From an uncultured Dorea sp. (GTDB lineage: Bacteria > Bacillota > Clostridia > Lachnospirales > Lachnospiraceae), in assembly GCA_900543415.1 (NCBI GenBank), contig UQRE01000001.1, positions 1 through 64,000 of the forward strand: 64,000 nt of DNA. The letters are read 5' to 3'. Both the position numbers and the translations under genes were made by a program. Of this stretch, positions 24,943 through 33,508 are shown piece after piece. How positions within the stretch are numbered: the first letter of the stretch is position 1; each line of letters starts with the position of its first letter. Under the pieces are notes generated by a model, which did not search any database, was not told the origin of the DNA, and saw nothing but the letters and a program-made list of their open reading frames with translations.

Positions 24943-25572
24943 TTATGATTTTTTTATTTTGTGTCTTGTTCCGGTCCATATTTTACAATAAAAAATGCCG
25001 GCCAGTGTACTTATTGCCGTAGCGAGAATTCCAGCGCCCGCGATTCCGGCGGGATCGATACTTCCGTATTGGCTTCGATAGGCAATCACATTTATGGGAA
25101 TAAGCTGCAAAGACGAAATGTTTAGAATTAGGAATGTGCACATTTCATTACTGGCTGTTCTGCGTTTTCGTACGGGACCGGGCAGAAGTCCTTTCCTTCG
25201 ATCATCCTCCAGTGATTTCAGTGATTCCATAGCCTTTAAACCTGCCGGAGTAGCTGCCCATCCAAGACCGAAAATGTTTGCAAGGATATTTGTAGTGATA
25301 TGTTCCCGCGCCGGATGATTTAATGGAAGCTCAGGAAATAGAAATTGAATAAAAGGGTGAAGCCTTTTGGAAATATTTTCAATCATGCCGGATCTTGTGG
25401 CAATTTCCATAAGACCGGTCCAAAAAGACATAACTCCCATCATAGTGATACAAAGAGTGACCGCCTCTTTGGAGGAGTCGAGAGCAGCGTCTGTGATATC
25501 CGGCATTCGTCCGGTGAAGGCGGCATAAAGAATTCCGATAAAAATCATTCCGGCCCAGAGATAGTTAAGCAT
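24943..25572 (-). CDS. spmA: Spore maturation protein A (nucleoside-recognition/gate domain)
   Basis: A 209-residue membrane protein with the Gate domain of SpmA: MLNYLWAGMIFIGILYAAFTG at the start, MMGVMSFWTGLMEIA, and the NHPAREHITTNILANIFGLGWAATPAGLKAM signature region. In Bacillus SpmA and SpmB act together in spore core dehydration. The ATG at 25572 was chosen because GGAG lies 6 bases before it; the earlier ATG (25584) has no ribosome site. Unusually, spmB is not downstream but divergent, with 115 bases between the start codons. A sigma-E-like promoter precedes the gene. Confidence 0.88.
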   Translation of the reverse strand: MLNYLWAGMIFIGILYAAFTGRMPDITDAALDSSKEAVTLCITMMGVMSFWTGLMEIATRSGMIENISKRLHPFIQFLFPELPLNHPAREHITTNILANIFGLGWAATPAGLKAMESLKSLEDDRRKGLLPGPVRKRRTASNEMCTFLILNISSLQLIPINVIAYRSQYGSIDPAGIAGAGILATAISTLAGIFYCKIWTGTRHKIKKS

Positions 25573-25600
25573 GAGAAACTCCATAAATTTGTTTTAAATT

Positions 25601-25629
25601 ATTGTATGGATAAATGTGAAGTATTATGA
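25601..25629 (-). promoter_or_regulatory. Sigma-E-like promoter of spmA
   Basis: On the minus strand CATACAAT (plus 25601-25608) is a full match to the sigma-E -10, with TCATAAT (plus 25623-25629) 14 bases upstream. The -35 overlaps that of the divergent spmB promoter. Confidence 0.55.
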
Positions 25630-25650
25630 AAGAAAGTGGATGCATATACA
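25621..25650 (+). promoter_or_regulatory. Sigma-E-like promoter of spmB
   Basis: GTATTAT (25621-25627), 15 bases, CATATACA (25643-25650). A weaker match than the spmA promoter, whose -35 it overlaps back to back. Confidence 0.4.
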
Positions 25651-25687
25651 TTTGATGAGTGACGGGAATTAGAGTGGGATAAATTGC

Positions 25688-26212
25688 ATGAAAATATTTC
25701 TTGATGTATCAAGGCTGATTGTTCCATTTATCATATTTGGAATTGTGACTTATGGGATAATTATGCGTGTAAGTGTTTATGATTCTTTTGTAAAAGGTGC
25801 CAGAAATGGATTTTTTACAGTGATTAAGATTATGCCTACGCTGATAGGACTTATGGTTGCAGTAGGAATTCTGCGCGCGTCAGGGTTTTTGGATTTTTTG
25901 TCTGGATTTCTGGGAAATTTTTCAGAAGTCATCGGTTTCCCCGGAGAGCTTGTACCACTTACGGTGGTAAAAATGTTTTCGTCCTCGGCTGCCACAGGAC
26001 TTCTGCTGGATATTTTCAAAGAATATGGAACAGATTCTTATATTGGACTGATCGCGTCTATCAGTATGTCTTGTACAGAAACTATTTTCTATACAATGAG
26101 CGTTTACTATATGGCAGCCAAAGTGACAAAGACTAGATTTACGTTAGGTGGTGCATTGTTTGCGACCTTTGCAGGTCTTATTGCCAGTGTAATTTTGGCA
26201 GGAATGATGTAG
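25688..26212 (+). CDS. spmB: Spore maturation protein B
   Basis: A 174-residue membrane protein matching SpmB: the GARNGFFTVIKIMPTLIGLMVAVGILRASG block, PGELVPLTVVKMFSSSAATGLLLDIF and SCTETIFYTMSVYYMAA are family hallmarks. It probably acts with SpmA in transport or dehydration during spore maturation. It is transcribed away from spmA instead of following it. The ribosome site is weak (GAGTGGGA, 7 bases before the ATG). It ends 12 bases from the stop codon of the convergent secreted nuclease gene. Confidence 0.9.
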   Translation: MKIFLDVSRLIVPFIIFGIVTYGIIMRVSVYDSFVKGARNGFFTVIKIMPTLIGLMVAVGILRASGFLDFLSGFLGNFSEVIGFPGELVPLTVVKMFSSSAATGLLLDIFKEYGTDSYIGLIASISMSCTETIFYTMSVYYMAAKVTKTRFTLGGALFATFAGLIASVILAGMM

Positions 26213-26224
26213 AAAGAAAAAAGT

Positions 26225-27142
26225 TTACGGGTTGCAGTTTTTACAAGGAGAATAGCCTTGTTGAATCAAGGCTTTAGTATTTCCTGAGAACTCCTGCTTG
26301 TTTTTCGGTTTGATATCTTGCACACTACTGCAATCAGGGCGGTGAAACTTTTTTGTGTTTTTATTCAAAACGTATAGATCTTCACTGGTTTTGGAAGGTT
26401 GCTCTGTCTGGGAAGACTTACTGTCACCGGTATGATAGTCAATTTCTATTCCGGGCTGGACATTGTAACAGTAAACGCAAAATGCAAGGTCATCATTTTC
26501 TACAGATTGAGCTTCCATGAGAACACCGTCGGCTACAAGATTTTCTTGGTTATAAATCGGAGTTACGCGATATAAAACATGATTGCCTGTTTCCTTTACA
26601 TAATCCGCTACCATATTTTCAAAGGGGAGCATACCTGTAACATTTAAATACCGAGTACCGGTGATCAGATTTTTCTCATTTGCATTTTCAGCGGATAGCT
26701 GGTAACCGATCAAATGGCAGCGATTGTATAAATAGTTTCCGTCGATTCCCATATATTTTACAGTATGCCATCCGGAAGGCTTGATCATTCCGATTTTACC
26801 GCGTTTTTCGGTGGGCATGATTTCTTCGCAAATATTTGCATATGCAGTACCGCACCGGCCAAGGTCATCCAGTTCGCTATAGGTTTCAAAGGCGTCTGTT
26901 GTAAGTTCTTTCTCTGAAAAGAAGGGAACATTGTCGTGGATCGTGACATAAGGCTCGCCGGAGTATTCCGGTATCGATTTCAAATCATAGGAAGTAGAAA
27001 GGGTATCGGCTAATTTGTCGAATGTTTCATTGGACATTCGGGTATTTGTGTTGGTGGATTCGTCAGTGCTGCACCCGCCAAATAATAAGGAAAGTGATAA
27101 TAAAAGACTTCCCAGTAATAGTTTTAAATTTGTGTGTTTCAT
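26225..27142 (-). CDS. Lipoprotein DNA/RNA non-specific endonuclease
   Basis: A 305-residue exported protein. The N-terminus LLLGSLLLSLSLLFGGC is a lipobox signal, so the protein is anchored to the outer face of the membrane by Cys24. The central nuclease domain (Endonuclease_NS_2 type, about 60-215) contains YLYNRCHLIGYQLSAEN with the catalytic His and NLITGTRYLNV...MLPFEN. A C-terminal metal-binding-like domain has FHRPDCSSV and SPCKNCNP (His/Cys spacing as in Ada-like or excalibur-type ends), often found on secreted nucleases. Likely role: extracellular nucleic acid breakdown. The start has GGAGGC. No adjacent immunity gene was recognised. Confidence 0.85.
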   Translation of the reverse strand: MKHTNLKLLLGSLLLSLSLLFGGCSTDESTNTNTRMSNETFDKLADTLSTSYDLKSIPEYSGEPYVTIHDNVPFFSEKELTTDAFETYSELDDLGRCGTAYANICEEIMPTEKRGKIGMIKPSGWHTVKYMGIDGNYLYNRCHLIGYQLSAENANEKNLITGTRYLNVTGMLPFENMVADYVKETGNHVLYRVTPIYNQENLVADGVLMEAQSVENDDLAFCVYCYNVQPGIEIDYHTGDSKSSQTEQPSKTSEDLYVLNKNTKKFHRPDCSSVQDIKPKNKQEFSGNTKALIQQGYSPCKNCNP

Positions 27143-27288
27143 ATGATGCCTCCTTATAAATGCTTTTTATATTATAACGTTGTTTTCAAATAATACAATT
27201 AGAACCGTCATTCAATTTGAAAAATCAAGGAGAATTTGCTAGAATAGAACACAGAGTAACATCCGAATTTAATGGAGGTTTTGCGATT

Positions 27289-28110
27289 ATGGAGATAAAT
27301 AATAAAGCAGATGCACCAATAGGGGTTTTTGATTCTGGTGTAGGCGGTCTGACAGTTGCAAGGGAAATCATGCGTCAGCTGCCTAGTGAAAATATGATAT
27401 ATTTTGGAGACACGGCAAGAGTGCCTTATGGAAGTAAGTCGAGAGATAACATTATTCGCTTTTCAAGGCAGATTATTCGTTTCCTGCGGACAAAGCACGT
27501 GAAAGCAGTGGTAATTGCTTGTAATACTGCAAGTGCATTTGCACTGGAGACGTTGCAGAAGGAAACCGATATTCCGGTTATAGGCGTAATTGTGCCCGGA
27601 GCAAGAGCTGCTGTGAAAGAGACGCGGAATGGGAAAATCGGCGTGGCAGGAACAGAAGGCACAATACGAAGCGAAACTTATAATAAAGTGATTCATAGCT
27701 TTATGGAAGATGCGACAGTGATCGGACAACCATGCCCGTTGTTTGTACCGCTTGTGGAAGAAGGATTTGCGAAACATCACATTACGAAAGAAGTGATTGA
27801 TATTTATCTTTCTAATATGAAAAATACAGACATTGATACGATGATTCTTGGCTGTACACATTATCCGCTTTTGCGTTCCAGTATCATGGAATATTTTGGG
27901 GACGCAGTACACATTGTAAATCCGGCTTATGAGACAGCAATTGATTTGAAAAAACAATTAGAAGAAAAAGGACTGGTCAACCAATCCGGGAAACCTGCGA
28001 CGTATGAATTTTATGTCAGCGATGCAGCAGAGAAATTCACAAAATTTGCAAACAGCATATTGCCATATGATGTGGCTTCAACAAAGCAAATCAATATAGA
28101 AGAGTATTAA
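27289..28110 (+). CDS. murI: Glutamate racemase
   Basis: Interconverts L- and D-glutamate for peptidoglycan synthesis; cytoplasmic and cofactor-free. It has 273 residues from the ATG at 27289, which has GGAGG 10 bases upstream; the longer frame from 27217 adds residues outside the family. Hallmarks are IGVFDSGVGGLTVA, FGDTARVPYGSKS, the catalytic cysteines C78 (ACNTAS) and C189 (GCTHYPLL), and the substrate loop. Together with ddh and murA in this window it marks meso-DAP peptidoglycan synthesis, though the genes are dispersed. Confidence 0.93.
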   Translation: MEINNKADAPIGVFDSGVGGLTVAREIMRQLPSENMIYFGDTARVPYGSKSRDNIIRFSRQIIRFLRTKHVKAVVIACNTASAFALETLQKETDIPVIGVIVPGARAAVKETRNGKIGVAGTEGTIRSETYNKVIHSFMEDATVIGQPCPLFVPLVEEGFAKHHITKEVIDIYLSNMKNTDIDTMILGCTHYPLLRSSIMEYFGDAVHIVNPAYETAIDLKKQLEEKGLVNQSGKPATYEFYVSDAAEKFTKFANSILPYDVASTKQINIEEY

Positions 28111-28116
28111 AAAATT

Positions 28117-28175
28117 AATTTGGGACGTAGCATTTTTGCAAAATGCTACGTCCCAAATTGCTTTTTCCCCTGTCC
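28117..28175. repeat. GGGACGTAGC palindrome, copy c
   Basis: AATTTGGGACGTAGCATTTT/AAAATGCTACGTCCCAAATT at 28117-28159, the best-conserved copy, followed by the tail GCTTTTTCCCCTGTCC. It starts 7 bases after the murI stop codon and fills the gap to the convergent DUF885 gene. The T-rich tail would serve as the U-tract of a terminator for murI. Confidence 0.88.
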
Positions 28176-28179
28176 TTTT

Positions 28180-29955
28180 TTAAAAAATATACTTCCGAAT
28201 TAAGTCAAATGGTGCCGGTCCCATATCTAATACTGCTTTGTGGAAGCGTTCTTGCGTAAATTCTTTCCCCCACAAGGTCATGGCTTCTTTTTTTAATTCC
28301 AGAAACTCTACGTAACCGATATAATATTTTAAATAGTTTGCCGGATCGGAGAGTATTAGTTGATAGATTTCTTCGATAGCTTTTGTATCGGTAATTCCAT
28401 ATTCGCGGAAAAAGGTGGTCGTATCAAGGAGAGACCAGCCGTCATAGTGAACACCCATATCTGCAAGAGCATATAAACCTAGAAGAATAGAACTATTTTT
28501 TTGCATTAGGGTAGCTTGCGTTTTTTTTATGGGAGCAAAATAATAACTTAACATTTCGCTATAGGTGGCCCATCCTTCGGTATATCCGCCACAGTCAAGG
28601 AGATGACGGATAGGCGAGGGGTTCTTACTTGCAAAGTAAGTAGTCTGGTATAGATGTCCGGGATATCCTTCATGGGCAAGCGTTGTATACAGAGATAAAT
28701 CATCGCTGATATGTCCATTGTTAATGTAGATAATATTTTCTTCGGTATTATCAAGTGCTGGAATAAGGTAAAAAGCAGGACTTAGAAAGTTTTGCATTTC
28801 TTGTGAAACATATTTGATTTGGACATTCACATTTGGCGGAGTTGGGAAATGTCCGGAAAGGTTTCCTCTTAATGAAGATAGTATGGACGCAGGGTTAGAA
28901 TCCTCCAAAACAACTCCCTGGGATTTAAATAAATCGGATGATGGTGAGGGCGTTTCCGCAGAGAGGGAGGATAAAGTTTTTTGTATGGAAGCTAAATCTT
29001 CTGCGATATGTTTCTTCGTTAATTCTTGAAGTTCGGGAATACTTCTGGAAGAGCCGGTTTCAATGGCTGTAAGAAGTTCATAATATTTGTCCCCCTCAGG
29101 AAGGTGACACAATCCACCGGAGTTTGTTCCACTATTTTTTAATTCATGGAGTCCTTGCATTAATTGTTCATAAGCGGGATAGACATACTGTTTGATAGAA
29201 TCCACATTCTTTTCAACATAAGCGTCTTTTTCTTTTTTTAGTAAATTAAGAGTTTGTAATCGTTGCTCAAAAGAAGAGTAAAGGAAATTATTGTTTTGTA
29301 AATTAATAAATGTCTCACAATCGTCTATGATTGCATCGGCTTGAGGTTTGGACATAAAGAGTCCGTGTTTGGCTTTTTCTTCTTCGAAATCTAAAATAGA
29401 AGCAAAGTATTCTGGAGTTTCTGCAAGAAGTGCAAGGTAGGTGTCTACATCCTGCTTCGTATAAAATTGATATTCTGACAAAAGGATAGGAAGCTGTGCC
29501 TGAGCGCCGGTAAGTGAAGCAAGCGGTTCTTCATATAAAAGATACTGGGAACTTTTTAAAGAATAAGAAAGATGTTTTTCCAGTATTTCATAAGTAACCT
29601 GATTCCTTTTTGAAAGTTTTGTTTTGTCGTAAGAGTGCAGAAGAGAAAGAGAATTTTCTAAAGAAGCAGATAAGTTCGATGTGTCAGTTTGGTAAGTGCC
29701 TAAAGAAACAGAAGAGTTTACAATATTGTAAGTAGCGGGATTTTTTAATGTATAATGAAGGGATAAAGTATTTCCGGAAAGTTCTTGCCGAAAAAGTTGA
29801 TCTGTATAATTTTCAAAACGTTGGTCTTCCGTTTGGGAAGTATGATGTTGGCTGTAAAAAAATGTGCCCAACAGTAAAAGGATGGAAAAAGTAAGTAGAA
29901 TTCCAAGAGTTCTTTTTTTCAAAGATTTTGTTTTTAGAATGTTCATTTTTTGCAT
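28180..29955 (-). CDS. DUF885 family protein, membrane-anchored putative peptidase
   Basis: A 591-residue protein with an N-terminal membrane helix (LGILLTFSILLLLGTFF), so facing the outside. The rest is the helical DUF885 fold, related to metallopeptidases. The HEGYPGHLYQ block resembles the zinc-binding HExxxxH arrangement of the family, with a downstream Glu in GYTEGWATYSE. Members are thought to be carboxypeptidase-like, but the substrate is unknown. The Shine-Dalgarno is weak (AAGG, 6 bases before the first ATG). It is a single leftward gene between copy c of the palindrome and the metG T-box leader. Confidence 0.85.
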   Translation of the reverse strand: MQKMNILKTKSLKKRTLGILLTFSILLLLGTFFYSQHHTSQTEDQRFENYTDQLFRQELSGNTLSLHYTLKNPATYNIVNSSVSLGTYQTDTSNLSASLENSLSLLHSYDKTKLSKRNQVTYEILEKHLSYSLKSSQYLLYEEPLASLTGAQAQLPILLSEYQFYTKQDVDTYLALLAETPEYFASILDFEEEKAKHGLFMSKPQADAIIDDCETFINLQNNNFLYSSFEQRLQTLNLLKKEKDAYVEKNVDSIKQYVYPAYEQLMQGLHELKNSGTNSGGLCHLPEGDKYYELLTAIETGSSRSIPELQELTKKHIAEDLASIQKTLSSLSAETPSPSSDLFKSQGVVLEDSNPASILSSLRGNLSGHFPTPPNVNVQIKYVSQEMQNFLSPAFYLIPALDNTEENIIYINNGHISDDLSLYTTLAHEGYPGHLYQTTYFASKNPSPIRHLLDCGGYTEGWATYSEMLSYYFAPIKKTQATLMQKNSSILLGLYALADMGVHYDGWSLLDTTTFFREYGITDTKAIEEIYQLILSDPANYLKYYIGYVEFLELKKEAMTLWGKEFTQERFHKAVLDMGPAPFDLIRKYIF

Positions 29956-30027
29956 AGAGACCTTAGTTGTTTTTTATATGTATATGTTAAGAATGAGAAA
30001 CCATGATTAATCAAAGTGTGGAAATCC

Positions 30028-30057
30028 TTGACACAAGACGGTTTTATGTGCTAGGAT
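30028..30057 (+). promoter_or_regulatory. Promoter of the metG T-box leader
   Basis: TTGACA (30028-30033), 18 bases, TAGGAT (30052-30057) preceded by TGC as an extended -10. Confidence 0.7.
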
Positions 30058-30395
30058 TTTCAGTATGGATTACTTAAAATAATAAAGAAAACACAGTGAT
30101 GGAGAGAGTACGCCTTTTTGATATTTTACAGAGAAATCCCGGAGGCTGAGAGGGATAAATTAGAATTGGCAGAAGATGGCTCCTGAGTGGTATGGTTGAG
30201 CAGAGATTAGGAAATAATAAAGTTGCTATAGTAATTAATTTCTGGTGAGATCATAAAGGGTCCGCCCTTTACAGCGGTAGGTGCAATAGCACCTGATGAG
30301 GCTTTTTGTCGTGAGATAGAAAGTAAATAGAAGTGGTATCACGGGAATTCCCGTCTTCTCTGATTTTTCCGGATGGAAGGATCGGAGTTTTTTTA
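30058..30395 (+). ncRNA. T-box leader with methionine (AUG) specifier
   Basis: A tRNA-Met-sensing leader upstream of metG. The specifier AUG lies in CAGAAGATGGCTCCTGAG (about 30172-30190). The T-box sequence GAAGTGGTATCACGGGAATTCCCGTC (variant of GGTGGTACCGCGG) lies near 30332-30357, and the terminator CTCTGATTTTTCC/GGAAGGATCGGAG followed by TTTTTTT closes it (30358-30395). The leader is about 340 nt. The specifier call rests on position and agreement with the downstream gene. Confidence 0.85.
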
Positions 30396-30425
30396 TTATT
30401 TAAAAATTTTAAGGAGAGATTTAAC

Positions 30426-32351
30426 ATGGAAAAGAAAAAGTATTATATGACGACAGCCATTGCGTACACCTCTGGTAAACCGCATATTGGAAACACTTAT
30501 GAAATCGTACTGGCAGATGCGATTGCAAGATATAGAAGAAGCCAAGGCTATGATGTGTTTTTCCAGACAGGAACTGACGAGCATGGTCAGAAAATTGAAT
30601 TAAAAGCAGAAGAAGCAGGCGTTACACCAAAAGAATATGTGGATGATGTTGCCGGACAGGTAAAAGAGATCTGGGATCTTATGAACACTTCTTATGATAA
30701 ATTTATCCGTACAACGGATGAGGATCACGAGAAGCAGGTTCAGAAAATTTTCAAGAAATTGTATGATCAGGGAGATATTTACAAAGACTCTTATGAAGGA
30801 CTTTACTGCACACCGTGTGAATCTTTCTGGACAGAGTCACAGCTTGTAGACGGAAAATGTCCGGACTGCGGGCGCGAAGTGAAGCCTGCCAAGGAAGAGG
30901 CTTATTTCTTCAAAATGAGCAAATATGCAGATCGTTTGATCGAGCATATCAATACACATCCGGAATTTATTCAGCCGGTTTCCCGTAAAAATGAGATGAT
31001 GAACAACTTCCTGTTACCGGGACTTCAAGACTTGTGTGTGTCCAGAACTTCTTTTAAATGGGGAATTCCGGTAGATTTTGATGATAAGCATGTTGTCTAT
31101 GTTTGGCTGGATGCGTTGACAAACTATATTACCGGTATCGGTTATGATGCAGACGGAGAAGGTACGGAGCAATTTAAGAAAAACTGGCCGGCAGACCTTC
31201 ATTTGATCGGTAAAGATATTATTCGTTTCCATACCATTTATTGGCCGATTTTCTTAATGGCGCTTGACCTTCCGCTTCCGAAGCAGATTTTCGGACATCC
31301 TTGGCTGTTGCAGGGTGATGGAAAAATGAGTAAATCAAAAGGAAATGTGTTGTATGCAGATGAGCTGGTAGAGTTTTTCGGCGTGGATGCAGTACGTTAC
31401 TTCGTGCTTCATGAAATGCCATTCGAAAATGATGGTGTGATTTCATGGGAACTTTTAGTAGAGCGTATTAATTCAGATCTTGCAAATACACTTGGAAATC
31501 TTGTAAACAGAACGATTTCTATGTCTAATAAATACTTTGGCGGAACAGTTGAAAATAAAAATGTGACGTTAAATGAAGAAGAAGCTGCTATTGATGCAGA
31601 TCTTAAATCCGTAGTAGAAAATACGCCGATTGCAGTTGAGAAGAAAATGGATGATTTACGAGTTGCAGATGCAATTACAGAAATCTTCAATTTGTTTAAA
31701 CGCTGCAATAAATATATTGATGAGACAATGCCATGGGCGCTTGCAAAAGAAGAGGAAAAGAAAGATCGTCTGGAAACTGTTCTCTATAATCTGTTAGAGA
31801 GCATCAAATCCGGAGCAAAACAGTTAGCGCCATTTATGCCTGAGACATCCGAGAAAATTCTGGCACAGCTGGGCGATGGAAAGGTGGTAGAAAAACCGGA
31901 AATTCTTTTCGCAAGATTAGATCTTGAAGAAGTGATGAAAAAAGTAGAGGAACGTCATCCGAAGCAGCCGGAAGAGACACCGGAAGAAGTCGCTGAAGAA
32001 GATGTTATAGATATAGAAGCAAAACCGGAGATCAGTTTTGAAGACTTCGGGAAAATGCAATTTCAGGTTGGCGAGATCATTGCATGTGAAGAAGTGAAAA
32101 AATCAAAGAAGCTTCTCTGCTCACAGGTAAAGATCGGAAGCCAGGTAAAACAAATCGTGTCCGGTATCAAGAAAGAATATAGCGCAGAAGAAATGGTTGG
32201 TAAAAAAGTAATGGTACTTGTAAACTTAAAACCGGCGAAGCTTGCAGGAGTATTATCAGAAGGCATGCTTCTTTGCGCAGAAGATGCAGAAGGCCATCTC
32301 TCGTTGATGACACCGGAGAAAAATATGCCGGCAGGAGCAGAAATAAGTTAA
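30426..32351 (+). CDS. metG: Methionyl-tRNA synthetase with C-terminal tRNA-binding domain
   Basis: Charges tRNA-Met. It has 641 residues from the ATG at 30426 (AAGGAGAG ribosome site); the frame extends upstream into the T-box terminator, which is not coding. The HIGH motif appears as HIGN at 20-23, KMSKS at 300-304 (GKMSKSKGN), and the zinc knuckle has CTPC...CPDC. The C-terminal ~100 residues form an EMAP/Trbp111-like tRNA-binding and dimerisation domain (FGKMQFQVGEI...SKKLLC...VLVNLKPAKLAGVLSEGM). It is regulated by the T-box. Downstream is copy d of the palindrome. Confidence 0.95.
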   Translation: MEKKKYYMTTAIAYTSGKPHIGNTYEIVLADAIARYRRSQGYDVFFQTGTDEHGQKIELKAEEAGVTPKEYVDDVAGQVKEIWDLMNTSYDKFIRTTDEDHEKQVQKIFKKLYDQGDIYKDSYEGLYCTPCESFWTESQLVDGKCPDCGREVKPAKEEAYFFKMSKYADRLIEHINTHPEFIQPVSRKNEMMNNFLLPGLQDLCVSRTSFKWGIPVDFDDKHVVYVWLDALTNYITGIGYDADGEGTEQFKKNWPADLHLIGKDIIRFHTIYWPIFLMALDLPLPKQIFGHPWLLQGDGKMSKSKGNVLYADELVEFFGVDAVRYFVLHEMPFENDGVISWELLVERINSDLANTLGNLVNRTISMSNKYFGGTVENKNVTLNEEEAAIDADLKSVVENTPIAVEKKMDDLRVADAITEIFNLFKRCNKYIDETMPWALAKEEEKKDRLETVLYNLLESIKSGAKQLAPFMPETSEKILAQLGDGKVVEKPEILFARLDLEEVMKKVEERHPKQPEETPEEVAEEDVIDIEAKPEISFEDFGKMQFQVGEIIACEEVKKSKKLLCSQVKIGSQVKQIVSGIKKEYSAEEMVGKKVMVLVNLKPAKLAGVLSEGMLLCAEDAEGHLSLMTPEKNMPAGAEIS

Positions 32352-32354
32352 AAA

Positions 32355-32413
32355 AGGACAGGTCAAAAAGCAATTTGGGACGTAGGCTTTTGTAAAAATG
32401 CTACGTCCCAAAT
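32355..32413. repeat. GGGACGTAGC palindrome, copy d (inverted orientation)
   Basis: ATTTGGGACGTAGG...CTACGTCCCAAAT at 32373-32413, with the tail on the left (GGACAGGTCAAAAAGC, the reverse complement of the tail of copy c). It lies 4 bases after the metG stop codon. Confidence 0.85.
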
Positions 32414-32435
32414 AGAAGAAAGGCAGGAGTAAGCA

Positions 32436-33422
32436 ATGGGAAAAATCAGAATTGGTATTGTTGGGTATGGAAATATTGGCAGAGGTGTAGAGCAGGCAAT
32501 TGCCCGTAATGATGATATGGAATTGAAGGCTGTTTTCACCAGAAGAGATCCTTCTGCTGTTGTGATTAAGACGGCTGGCGCAGAAGTGAAGCATTTTGAC
32601 GATATGCTTTCTATGAAAGATGAAATTGATGTGATGATGCTTTGTGGTGGGTCTGCTACAGATCTTCCGGTGATGGGACCGGAGATCGCGGCAAATTTTA
32701 ATACCATTGACAGCTTTGATACGCATGCAAAGATCCCGGAGTATTTTGAGAATGTGGATAAGGCAGCCAAAGCCGGAAATAATGTGAGTATTATTTCGGT
32801 CGGTTGGGACCCGGGAATGTTCTCACTGAATCGCCTGTATGCAGAATCTATTTTAGTTCAGGGAAGCACATACACATTTTGGGGAAAAGGTGTAAGCCAA
32901 GGACACTCTGATGCAATTCGCCGCATAGATGGTGTGAAAAATGCAATTCAGTACACCGTTCCCATTGAAGAAGCGGTTGACCGTGTGAGAACAGGAAGTG
33001 AACCGGAGCTTACCACAAGAGAGAAACATTTGCGCGAATGTTATGTAGTGGCAGAAGAGGGCGCTGACAAGGCGGCAATTGAACAGGCAATTAAAACGAT
33101 GCCGAATTATTTTGACGAATATGATACGACTGTAACATTTATTTCTGAGGAAGAATTAAAAGAAAACCACAGCAAAATGCCTCATGGCGGTTTCGTAATC
33201 CGTACAGGCGAGACAGGAACCGAAGGAAATAAACATGTGATTGAGTATTCGTTAAAACTGGATTCAAATCCGGAGTTTACTGCGAGCGTACTGGTAGCTT
33301 ATGCAAGAGCTGCTTACCGTTTATCCCAAAAAGGCGAGAACGGAGCAAGAAGTGTATTTGACATTGCACCGGCATTATTATCACAGAAAACACCAGAACA
33401 GTTAAGAGCACAGATATTGTAA
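32436..33422 (+). CDS. ddh: meso-Diaminopimelate D-dehydrogenase
   Basis: NADPH-dependent one-step conversion of tetrahydrodipicolinate plus ammonia to meso-DAP (EC 1.4.1.16), feeding lysine and peptidoglycan. It has 328 residues. An N-terminal Rossmann fold (IGIVGYGNIGRGVEQAI) is followed by the family patterns LCGGSATDLP, NTIDSFDTHAKIPEY and SVGWDPGMFSLNR, with DAP-binding residues in GKGVSQGHSDAIRRI. The ribosome site is GGCAGGAG. It is the first gene after the metG transcript and is itself followed by the variant palindrome e. Confidence 0.93.
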   Translation: MGKIRIGIVGYGNIGRGVEQAIARNDDMELKAVFTRRDPSAVVIKTAGAEVKHFDDMLSMKDEIDVMMLCGGSATDLPVMGPEIAANFNTIDSFDTHAKIPEYFENVDKAAKAGNNVSIISVGWDPGMFSLNRLYAESILVQGSTYTFWGKGVSQGHSDAIRRIDGVKNAIQYTVPIEEAVDRVRTGSEPELTTREKHLRECYVVAEEGADKAAIEQAIKTMPNYFDEYDTTVTFISEEELKENHSKMPHGGFVIRTGETGTEGNKHVIEYSLKLDSNPEFTASVLVAYARAAYRLSQKGENGARSVFDIAPALLSQKTPEQLRAQIL

Positions 33423-33460
33423 CATTTAGACAGAAAAAAGACAGAATAACTATTTATTTG

Positions 33461-33485
33461 GGACGGGACATTTAAAAACCCGTCC
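33461..33485. repeat. Variant palindrome e (GGACGGG/CCCGTCC)
   Basis: GGACGGG (33461-33467) and CCCGTCC (33479-33485) behind ddh, embedded in ATTTGGGACGGG...CCCGTCCTTAAT. It shares the outer ATTTGGGAC with copies a-d but has a different inner stem; it resembles copy g. Confidence 0.7.
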
Positions 33486-33508
33486 TTAATTAAATGATAG
33501 GAGGAACT

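Noticed and set aside
30333..30425. N-terminal extension of metG
   Set aside because: The bases are the T-box and terminator; the ribosome site and family start are at 30426.
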